Below, piece by piece: positions 12,936-24,131 of a stretch of DNA of 64,000 nt (position 1 is its first letter; each line of letters starts with the position of its first letter). The stretch spans positions 79,768,736-79,832,735 of the forward strand of contig CM031611.1 of the NCBI GenBank assembly GCA_018398815.1, in the 5' to 3' direction. Made by a program: the position numbers and the translations under genes. Source of the stretch: Conus ventricosus (lineage: Eukaryota; Mollusca; Gastropoda; Neogastropoda; Conidae). Below the pieces are notes generated by a model. It searched no databases. It saw only the letters and a program-made list of their open reading frames with translations, and was not told where the DNA came from.

Positions 12936-13339
12936 GACAAACAAAATAAAATACTCCACCCCAACCAAGAACCTTTCTCAATACTGCTTTAGGAGGCAAA
13001 ACAATCCTCCCAATATAAGTACCCCGGATCTGATTTTAATACAATGAGACTGGATGCAAACTTGTCTCCTCTTCACAGTGCTGAGGGGGAATGCTGGGAA
13101 TACTAATTTTGGCATTAAAACAGATTTTTGAGTTGATAATTGAGGGCATTTTTACCTCTTTACCACAAATAAAACATTCATTTGAATTCTTGCCGAATTT
13201 ACTTTGGTTAACAGTGAAATTACAGACAAATTAGAAAGGACTTTAATCTTAAAGGGGGGGGGGGGGGGGGGTGAGGTCTCCTTTGATGATTTGTTCACAC
13301 CTTTTCACACATCATCTTCACTTCTTCTTCTTCTTCTTC

Positions 13340-13664
13340 CAGATGGGGATGTTTAACCTGCCCCGTGCCCACAGTCTTCACGTAGACTATTCTGGCACAC
13401 AGGTTGCATGCATTGTGTATTTTCGTGTAGCCGGTACTCACCCGTCTAAGGACATGAGCATCGGGATCTTTAGAGTCCGTGTATGATCTTAGTGCATGTG
13501 ACACAGACTAGACCTCGGTTTATAGTCCCATCCGAACGACTATATGGGGAATGGAGTCAGAACCAATTTTAACTCCGAGGGAAAAATCCCCCGAAACCGA
13601 AATTCGAACCCGCAACCCCAGGATCACGAGTCCGGCGCTCTACCAACTGAGCTATCCGGCCCCC
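13340..13664 (-). mobile_element. tRNA-derived SINE (copy 1)
   Basis: On the minus strand the head reads GCCGGATAGCTCAGTTGG (A-box-like) followed by GTAGAGCGCCGGACTCGTG and a B box GGGTTCGAATTTCG. A conserved body follows, with CCCTCGGAGTTAAAATTGG and ACTATAAACCGAGG. It ends in a (GAA)n tail at 13319-13345. The acceptor arm does not pair, so it is a SINE head and not a working tRNA gene. It is almost identical to copy 2 at 18624-18961. Confidence 0.85.
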
Positions 13665-13768
13665 AACTTTATTATCAGTTAACTGCCATTACCCAATTCC
13701 ATTTTTGTTTTTTAAATTAGCGTGAAAATGGCTGTACTAGTAAGAGTCTGAAGTAGACACCCTAATCC

Positions 13769-13897
13769 GAGACCTACATTATACACTCTTGAAGTGAGAT
13801 TTACAGCCGACATCCCGTTCTTGAGACCTACATTATACACTCTTGAAGTGAGATTTACAGCCGACATCCCGTTCTTGAGACCTACATTATACACCCC
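13769..13897. repeat. 54-bp tandem repeat, ~2.4 copies
   Basis: Units contain GAGACCTACATTATACACTC and ACAGCCGACATCCCGTTC. The array adjoins the 26-bp satellite and shares the GAGACCT motif with it. Confidence 0.85.
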
Positions 13898-14029
13898 AAG
13901 CCTGAGACCTAAATCACACTCCCCACCTAAAGCATGTTCGCAGTCAAGTATCAGGAGTATTAAAATGTATATTAAATGTGATACTTTAACCACACACCTC
14001 ATCAAAAACCTGAAAGATGCATCCAGTCG

Positions 14030-15545
14030 AGACCTAAAGATACACCCCACAACTGAAGTCTTTGGATACACCCCATTATTGAGACCTTAGGATACACCCC
14101 ACAACTGAAGTCTTTGGATACACCCCATTATTGAGACCTAAGGATACACCCCACAACTGAAGTCTTTGGATACACCCCATTATTGAGACCTTAGGATACA
14201 CCCCACAACTGAACTCTTTGGATACACCCCATTATTGAGACCTTAGGATACACCCCACAACTGAACTCTTTGGATACACCCCACTACTGAGACTTTAAGG
14301 ATACACTCCACTACTGAGACTTAAGGATACACTCCACTACTGAGACTTAAGGATACACCCCACTACTGAGACTTAAGGATACACTCCACTACTGAGACTT
14401 AAGGATACACCCCACTACTGAGACTTAAGGATACACTCCACTACTGAGACTTAAGGATACACCCCACTACTGACACTTAAGGATACACCCCATTATTCAG
14501 ACTTAAGGATACACCCCATTACTTACACTTCAGGATACACCCACTACTGAGACTTAAGGATTCACTCCACTACTGAGACTTAAGGATACACCCCACTACT
14601 GACACTTAAGGATACACCCACTACTGACACTTAAGGATTCACTCCACCACTGAGACTTAAGGATACACCCCACTACTGACACTTAAGGATACACCCCATT
14701 ATTCAGACTTAAGGATACACCCATTACTTACACTTCAGGATACACCCCACTACTGAGACTTAAGGATTCACTCCACTACTGAGACTTAAGGATACACCCC
14801 ACTACTGACACTTAAGGATTCACTCCACTACTGAGACTTAAGGATACACCCCACTACTGACACTTAAGGATACACTCCACTACTGAGACTTAAGGATACA
14901 CCCCACTACTGAGACTTAAGGATACACCCCACTACTGAGACTTAAGGATACACTCCACTACTGAGACTTAAGGATACACCCCACTACTGAGACTTAAGGA
15001 TACACTCCACTACTGAGACTTAAGGATATACCCCACTGGATACACCCCACTACTGAGACTTAAGGATACAGGATACACCCCACTACTGAGACTTAAGGAT
15101 ACAGGATACACCCCACTACTGAGACTTAAGGATACACCCCACTACTGAGACTTAAGGATACACCCCACTACTGAGACTTAAGGATACACCCCACTACTGA
15201 GACTTAAGGATACACCCCATTACTGAGACTTAAGGATACACCCCACTACTGAGACTTAAGGATACACCCCACTACTGAGACTTAAGGATACACACCACTA
15301 CTGAGACTTAAGGATATACCCCACTACTGAGACTAAAGGATACACTCCACTACTGAGACTTAAGGATACACCCATGACCGAGACTTAAGGATACACTCCA
15401 CTACTGAGACTTAAGGATACACCCCACTACCAAGACCTGAGAATACACCCCATTACTGTGATCCAAGGGTACATCCTAATATTTAGGCCAAAGGATACAT
15501 CCCATGATCGAGGCCTGAGGAAACACCTCACTATTGTGACCTAAA
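14030..15545. repeat. 26-bp satellite, ~55 copies
   Basis: The unit is GGATACACCCCACTACTGAG followed by ACTTAA. The left edge (to about 14290) is organised as 52-bp dimers alternating 'acaactgaa' and 'attattgag' monomers, the centre is homogenised monomers, and the right edge (from about 15430) decays. This is the usual satellite pattern of a homogenised core and diverged flanks. Confidence 0.95.
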
Positions 15546-15659
15546 GGATACACTCCATTCTCAGGAGCTCACGGAAGATCTTTGCCATCTCTCTTTTGGT
15601 TTATGTAATTATGATCTTAAAAAACCAAAAAGTGATTGAAACCGATATAAAAGGTTACT

Positions 15660-15865
15660 TGTATCCATGCAATGTTTACTACTTGATCTCTTTTGGTAAA
15701 AAGTATCCAGAATTAATCTAAGCCTTTTGTTGTTTTCATTTCACAAATCAAGTCCATTCTTTACCATAACTGACAATGTTTACTTCTTGATCCCTCCTGC
15801 TCAAAATATCCAGAACTAACGTAAGGTTTCTGTTGTTTTTCTTTTAAAAATCAAGTCCATTCTTT
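15660..15865. repeat. ~107-bp tandem duplication within the probable DIS3L2 3' UTR or flank
   Basis: Two diverged copies share AATGTTTACT, CTTGATC, TATCCAGAA, TTGTTGTTTT and AATCAAGTCCATTCTTTAC. The stretch lies 200-400 bp past the DIS3L2 stop codon. No convincing AATAAA was found on the minus strand, so the transcript end is not placed. Confidence 0.8.
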
Positions 15866-16071
15866 ACAAAAACTGGATTGTGCCTTTTCATATTCTTGCC
15901 CTGTGATCTATTTCATAAACATGCACATTAAAATTGTGATGAACATGACTCGCAGAACAGTTCCACTCATCCCACGTGCATAGAGGTGGGGAAAAAGGAC
16001 TGTGTGTGATCAGGAGACTGAGGTTATCACAGTCTTGCACAGCAATAAAATTGCACCTCGTCAGTCCCACA

Positions 16072-16119
16072 CTACGTCACAATGGTCACATCTCCTTCCG
16101 CAGGTCGACTGATAAATGC
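16072..16119 (-). CDS. DIS3L2: DIS3L2 terminal coding exon (18th in window)
   Basis: After acceptor TTCTGTTGCAG the exon reads [15 protein letters not shown] and a TAG stop (16 codons with stop, phase 0). The preceding exon ends KWS, so the junction KWS-AFISRP corresponds to the KYSAILKRP region at the C-terminal edge of the S1 domain in vertebrate DIS3L2. The tail is much shorter than the acidic vertebrate tail. Confidence 0.85.
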   Translation of the reverse strand, partial: AFISRPAEGDVTIVT

Positions 16120-18476
16120 CTGCAACAGAAAGACACATGTTCACTTAAAACAACATATCAGAAAAAACCCAGTTAAACCGATGATAAGAATGTATGGTCC
16201 TACGCATAGAAGCACGCCTGTTCAAGGTGTGTATATATGTGTTTGCAACTTCAGATGATTAGGGGAATATTTTCCACCATTTCAGACATGACATGGTGAC
16301 ATGGTGCCACACCTTGATGCTGTTTCTGTATACTTACATGGGGGCCGGAACAGCTCAGTGGTACAGCGCCGGACTCACTACACCGATTCAGAAATGGTTA
16401 AAACCCTTGTACTTTCAACTTACCGACCACTTGAGGGGCTCCGGCTCTGACTTCAGGATGCAGTTAACGGGGGAAAAGATGGCCAGTTTCTGGGTGACCG
16501 TTTGGGGACAGTCATCATCCGCCTTCCACACCAACACCAGCTCCACTCGCTTCCCTTGCTTGTAGTGGTTAAATCTCTCCAGGGGTAATCTCTGTTGACG
16601 GTGACCAAAAATGATTTTCATACTCATGTCAGGTCTCTCACCAATCAACAAACAGTCCAAAAACATTCTGTATCATTTCCTTCTTTTCACCCTTTACAAT
16701 GAAAACTTTCTTTACATCAATTCAGTCAGTGCATTGTTTAATTTGGGGGCTTTATGAGAGCCTTTGTGATTGAAAAGGCCTAAAACCTGAATCAAGCCAT
16801 GTTGTTTACAGCTCAACCGACAATGGATGCTGAAACCATGTTAAAAATGCAACCACGGAATACATCCTGATCCTCTTGGAGATGCAAACCTGCGTGTAAG
16901 TCAGTGTCCACATGGGGAAGATGAAAGATTCAACACCCTTCATCTTCTTGACGTGCAACTGGGTCTTACGGTTGAACTCTCTATCTTGTCATTTTCAGAG
17001 GATTATGGGAGCAAGACAGTGACCTGGGGTTGATCTCGAGAACCGGATCAGTTCGTCTGCCCCTATACCTTCCTTGGAAGAATCAGGTATGACCAAGATG
17101 GCTTCACATGGATGGAGTGGTGCGCGAGATTGCAGAAAGAGAGAACTGACAAGCATCAAAATTAAACGCACACAATCTGACTGCACAGATGTTTCCAACA
17201 GGGGTAATGTTAGCCACAGAATGAAGTAAGGAAGCAGCAGAGTGCTGTCAGAATGGAAGAGTGGGACAGTGAGACAAAGAACAGTGAGACAAAGAACAGT
17301 GTGACAGTGAGACAAAGAACAGTGGGACAGTGAGACAAAGAACAGTGGGACAGTGAGACAAAGAACAGTGGAACAGTGAGACAAAGAACAGTGGTAACAA
17401 GACAAAGCAGTGTGATAACAGACAAAGCAGTGTGATAGCAAGACAGAGCAGTATGATAACAAGACAAAGCGGTGTGATAACAAGACAGGACAGTGTGATA
17501 AGACAGAACAGTGTGATAACAAGACAAAGCAGTATGATAACAAGACAGAGCGGTGTGATAACAAGACAAAGCGGTGTGATAACAAGACAAAGCGGTGTGA
17601 TAACAAGACAAAGCGGTGTGATAACAAGACAAAGCGGTGTGATAGCAAGACAGAGCAGTATGATAATAAGACAAAGCGGTGTGTAACAAGACAGAACAGT
17701 GTGATAACAAGACAAGCGGTGTGATATCAAGACAGAGCAGTATGATAACAAGACAGAGCAGTATGATAACAAGACAAAGCGGTGTGATAACAAGACAGAG
17801 CGGTGTGATAACAAGACAGAACAGTGTGATAACAAGACAGAGCAGTATGATAACAAGACAAAGCGGTGTGATAACAAGACAGAACAGTATGATAACAAGA
17901 CAAAGCGGTGTGATAACAAGACAAAGCGGTGTGATAACAAGACAGAGCAGAATGATAACAAGACAGAGCGGTGTGATAACAAGACAGAGCAGTATGATAA
18001 CAAGACAGAGCAGTATGATAACAAGACAGAGCAGTATGATAACAGAACAGAGCGGTGTGGATAACAAGACAAAGCGGTATGATAACAAGACAAAGCGGTG
18101 TGATAAGACAAAGCGGTGTGATAACAAGACAAAGTGGTGTGACAGCAAGACAAGACAAAGTGGTGTGACAGCAAGACAGAGAAGTATGATAACAAGACAA
18201 AGCGGTGTGATAACAGGACAGAGCGGTGTGATAACAAGACAAAGCGGTGTGATAACAAGACAAAGCGGTGTGATAACAAGACCAGACCTGACTACATCAG
18301 CAAACCATTTCCAGTAGCACAGACTTCTGTTTCCAGTAGCAAGACCCTCTAACCAGTAGCCACTACCTCGGCCAGGTTTCAAACTACCGCGGGCTCGTTT
18401 CAAACTACTGCTATCTAATCATAAATGAAAAACTATGTTTCTTTGCTTTAATAATAGTAAATACTACCTTCATTTC

Positions 18477-18530
<54 letters not shown>

Positions 18531-21500
18531 CTACCTTACAACATATGACAAACTCAATTTTGAGCTCATTACTGAACTTTGCACAAATTACAGTAGGCAT
18601 AGTGTGAATCACCATTATGACTGTTCTTCTTCTTCCAGATGGGGATGTTTAACCTGCCCCGTGCCCACAGTCTTCACGTAGACTATTCTGGCACACAGGT
18701 TGCATGCATTGTGTATACATTCGTGTAGCCGGTACTCACCCGTCTTAGGACATGAGCATCGGGATCTTTAGAGTCCGTGTATGATCTTAGTGCATGTGAC
18801 ACAGACTAGACCTCGGTTTATAGTCCCATCCGAACGACTATATGGGGAATGGAGTCAGAACCAATGTTAACTCCGAGGGAAAAATCCCCCTATACCGAAA
18901 TTCGAACCCACAACCCCAGGATCACGAGTCCGGCGCTCTACTAACTGAGCTATCCGGCCCCTGTTCACTATGCATGGCCATTCTTCCGTGTAACTTTGCC
19001 TAAACGTCTGCTCTGCCGCACGAACTCTTTTACGTTTACATTTGCTCGGCCCGCTTTCTCGGCCCGCTTTCACTTCCCTCGAGACACCGTCTTTCACCAG
19101 GTCGTGGAGGTGTTGAAATCTCACAATCGCTTTCGCTCGCCGGTGCCGCCATTATCGATTCGAAGAGACTGAATGACTTGCACGCATGCGCGATAGGAAC
19201 AGGAAAACCGTGTCCGCTCAACACTCGCGTCTAACAGAACTGCTCTCCTCACTAAGCGCAAAATCTACTAAAACGCCATGATCGACTTCAACTTTGAAAA
19301 AACCGTAGCAAAATTATCGCTCGTCGTAGCTCCGTAGCAGACCCCTCAAATACGTAGTTGCTACGGCCGAATCGTAGCAGTAGTCAGGTCTGCAAGACAA
19401 AGTGGTGTGACAGCAAGACAGAGAAGTATGATAACAAGACAAAGCGGTGTGATAACAAGACAGAACAGTGTGATAACAAGACAGAACAGTGTGATAACAA
19501 GACAAAGCGGTGTGATAACAAGACAAAGCAGTGTGATAACAGGACAGAGCGGTGTGATATCAAGACAGAGCGGTGTGATAACAAGACAAAGCAGTGTGAT
19601 AACAGGACAGAGCAGTGTGATAACAAGACAAAGCGGTGTGATAACAAGACAAAGCAGTGTGATAACATGACAGAGCGGTGTGATATCAAGACAGAGCGGT
19701 GTGATAACAAGACAAAGCAGTGTGATAACAAGACAAAGCAGTGTGATGCAAGACAAAGCAGTGTGATAACAAGACAAAGCAGTGTGGTAACAAGACAGAG
19801 CTTGTGATATCAAGACGAGCGGTGTGATAACAAGACGAGCAGTGTGATAACAAGACCAGAGCAGTGTGATAACAAGACAGAGCAGTGTGATAACAAGACA
19901 GAGCAGTATAATAGCAAGACAAAGCAGTGTGATAACAAGACAAAGCAGTGTGATAACAAGACAAAGCAGTATAATAGCAAGCAAAGCAGTATGATAACAA
20001 GACAGAGCGGGGGTGATAACAAGACAGAGCAGTATAATAGCAAGACAAGGCAGTGTGATAACAAGACAGAGCGGTGTGATAACAAGACAGAGCGGTGTGA
20101 TAACAAGACAGAGCGGTGTTGATAACAAGACAAAGCAGTGTGATAACAAGACAAAGCAGTTGGTAACAAGACAAAGCAGTGTGATAGAAAGAGAAAGCAG
20201 TGTGATAGAAGGACAAAGTGGTGTGATAGCAAGACAAAGCGGTGTGATAGCCAGACAAAGCAGTGCGATAGAAAGACAAAGCGGGAGACAAAGCAGTGTA
20301 ATAGCAAGACAAAGCGGTTGTGATAGAAAGACAAAGCGGTGTGATAGCAAGACAAAGCGGTGTGATAGCAAAACAAAGCGGTGTGATAGCAAGACAAAGC
20401 AGTGTGTATAGCCAGACAAAACAGTCTGATAGCCAGACAAAGTAGTGTGATAGCAAGACAAAGTAGTATAATAACAAGACAAAGCGGTGTGACAGCAGGA
20501 GAAGCAGTGTGGTAGTGAGACAAAGCGGTGTGATAGCCAGACAAAGCCGTATGATGGAGAGACAAGAGTAGTGTGACAGGGAATTAGTACAGAGCTCTGG
20601 CGAGGAAAAGCTCAAAAACTGACTGAAACGACTTGTTCAGTGTTTGGCCACAGAAAACAGAATGGAAACAAAATGCGCATTAGACCAGGAGTGTGGAGAC
20701 TGAGACTGACTGCTGCCTGCTTTAGCTATGATGCCAGCTGTGAAATTTGATAAAAACAAGAGTAAGCGAAGCAGCTATAATGTCAGTATGCAAACCATAA
20801 CAATGTACAAATGATCTTATACAGTCCTACACTAAGTCGTCATGGAAGGTTATAGTCCTCACAAAGTCCTTTCCTTAAACTGTAAAGACGATCTCAACTA
20901 TTAATTCCCATGGCAACGCATGTGTCAATTCGATTTAATGAAAATAGTTATTTCCTTGTAGATAATGGGAAATACATCAACTGGGCATTTTGCGACAGAA
21001 AATCTCTCCTTGGAGTCAGGTGTGAAATGGCCGTGTTCTAGGCTGGTGAAAGATGATGGTATTACACCTTGTGACTCATCATGTGGCACACACTACAGAC
21101 ACTTTCAATCCTTTAAAGAGAACTTTTTCCACCTTTTAACCCCTTCCTGCCACAGTATAAGTGCTTTTCTGTATTGCTGTGTGCGGGGCCAAATTTTGCT
21201 TTTTGCAGTAGGTTCACTCATCTGTTCATTACTCATTTCATTTATTGAGATATCTCTTAGATTTTTTGCATGTTTTTTTCTTATACCCTGTGCTATGATG
21301 TGGTGTCATAATATTTGATTTGGCTGGTCATAAGTATGATTAAAAATCAATATAATCAACCATTTTGTAATAAATTGACACTTTTTCTGCATACGCACAC
21401 ACATTTGCAGCCATCAAACCAAAGAGAAAAGTGGAAAAACTGGTGATTTTATGAACTGACATTTATACAAACATCTGGTATTCATATTACTGCCAGCAAA

Positions 21501-23990
21501 ATGTTTTTCTGTGTGGTAATCACATGCATAATTAGGGGTACCCCAATCCCAGGGTAAAGGGACAGAATTTTGCTTTAGTGGTAGGTTCACTAATCTGTTC
21601 AATACTCTTCTTTTGGAGATATGTCTTAGATTTTTTGCATGATTCTTCTTAGTGCTGGTCTATAATGAGATCTATAATATTTTGATTCTGTTGCCAATAG
21701 TTTGGTAAAAAGTATATGATAAACCTTTTTGAAATAAAATAATTGTTTTTGACATTACACACACACATTGAAAACACATCAAACCACACAAAACAATGAA
21801 AAAAATGGGTGTTTGTATTGGCTGAGCATCATACAAACATCTGGTATTGATATCATTCCAATCAAATGTTCTTTTATGTGGTAATACATGCATCACTTGG
21901 GTTACCCCAATTCAGGAGTAAAGGGACAGAATTTTGATTTGTGGTAGGTTCACGTATCTGTTCACTACTCATTCATTTATTGAGATATCAGTTAGATAGT
22001 TTGCAGTTGTCCTCCTAATAGCATGAGGTTATTAGTGGTATCATAATATTTTGATTTTGGTGGCACTAGTATAGTAAAAAGTAACACAATCAACATGTTT
22101 TTGTTAATAATTGACAGGTTCGAGCACACACATACACACTGCAACACTTCAAACCACACAACACATACAAAAAATTGGTGTGAGTATTGCCTGAACATCA
22201 TACAAACATCTGGTATTGATATCATTGCCAGCAAATCATCTTCGTGTGGTAATACATACATCTTTGGGGGTACCCGATCCCAGGGTAAAGGGACAGAATT
22301 CTGCTTTTGACAGTAGGTTCACTCATCTGTTCACTACTCATTCATTTATTGAGATATCTCTTAGATTGTTTGCCTGTTTTCCCCTTATACCTTGTGGCAT
22401 GATGTGATGTCATTACATTTTTGATTTTGTTTGATAAGTAATATGGCAAAAAGTAACATAACCAACTTTTTTAGTAATGAAATGACTGTTTTGGGGCACA
22501 CACACATACATTGCAGCTCATCAAACCATACAAACTTTGAAAAAAATGATGTTAGAATTGACTGAACATAATATAAACATCTGGCATTGATATGAATGCC
22601 AGCAAAGTCTGTTCTGTGTGATAATACATACATATATCATTGTAGGTACCATATCCAGACATAAAGGGACCAAATTTTGCCTTTTGCAGTAGGTTTACTA
22701 ATGTGATCACTACTGACTCATTTACTCAGACAAGTCTTACATCTTTTGGCATGTTTTTTTCTTGCATCTTTGGCTTAACCTGATGTACTAATAATCAGAT
22801 TTTGTTAGTAAACAGTAAAATTTGATGAAATCAAATCTTATGACAGTTTCAAAAGAAAAACAGTCATATTGCTGTATATAAAACCACACAAAACACTAGT
22901 AAAACTGATGTTAGTGTTCACTGGATGCGAGGGAAGAAACATCTGGTACTCACTCAGTACATGTTGTACACTAATCAGTACTTCTTTCTGTACATCTCGC
23001 AGGTTTCTGGGTTGTTCTTGGGTTGAGCAGCTCACTAATATAACCCAGTCTGATTATTTCCACCAGTTGTAACAGTTTCAGAAGAAACACCACCATGAAG
23101 ATGAAAAAAAGAAAAACACACAGGCACTCAAGAATATAAAAACACAGAGATAAAAGCACGCACTGACTAACTGAAGAAGATCTATGAAAAAAAATGCACT
23201 GCAAAACTAAGCTGTGCTACAGGATCCACACTACTCCCAGTGGTTGAACTTAGTGTGATTAATCCATGTAGCATGTGGATAGCACAGTGCAGGCTTGGAG
23301 GGACAGGGGGCAGTGGGACCGCACATCACGCCTGATCTTCAGCTTCTTGGTGCAGGCCCTCTGTGGTGCTGCCTTGTTGGGTGTTGGTGGGATGGGGAAC
23401 ATGAAATGCCTCTCCATCAGCCTCACTTCATCGTTTGACCGGTAGCAGAGGTATAACTTGATCACGAACCTGACACGCTTGAGGGGGATGTATTGGCGAA
23501 ATATAAGCCTACCCTTCCAAAGGAGTAGGCTTTCATCCACACACACCACTCACCGTGGCTCATACACCTCCTGAAATCTTTCATGGAGGTGGTCCAGTGC
23601 TGGGCGGATCTTGTACAGCGGTCATACTGGGGATGGTCTGGTGGTGGCATCGCAGAGTTGTGAAAGTGGATAAATTGTAGGATGATCTGAAATAGGATTG
23701 AAAACATTTGATCAGTGTGTGTAAACAAGCAAACACCACACACACACACACAACACACACAACACACACACACAGACACACACACACATACACACCAGAA
23801 ACAATCAAGTACACATAACATTTGTACACACACAACACACACACCACACCATAAACAATGACACACAAATACACCACATAGAAGTATACACACATACACC
23901 ACATAGAAGCACACACATACACACACACACCATAAACAATGACACACAAATACACCACATAGAAGCATACACACATACACACCACATAGA

Positions 23991-24037
<47 letters not shown>

Positions 24038-24082
24038 CAGAAGTGCACACACACATATTACAGAGAAGCATACACACACACC

Positions 24083-24131
<49 letters not shown>

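Larger units (their letters stand above)
18283..19392. mobile_element. hAT-like non-autonomous element 1 (6-bp target duplication)
   Basis: The 1110-bp insert has perfect 13-bp terminal inverted repeats, CAGACCTGACTAC...GTAGTCAGGTCTG. It is flanked by CAAGAC on both sides (18277-18282 and 19393-19398). Removing the insert and one CAAGAC restores an uninterrupted 21-bp satellite. Subterminal clusters of CCAGTAGCA (left, ~18310-18355) and CGTAGCA/CGTAGCT (right, ~19300-19380) lie in direct orientation. CAG termini, subterminal motif clusters, a 6-bp duplication and an internal zinc-finger-like N-terminal frame fit a hAT-superfamily derivative. The superfamily call is inference. Confidence 0.75.

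Noticed and set aside
17210..18403. 397-codon minus-strand ORF of CYHTALS-type heptads (and the 373-codon ORF at 19361-20482)
   Set aside because: The 21-bp satellite period keeps all frames open; composition is entirely the repeat, and the frames run through the transposon junction.
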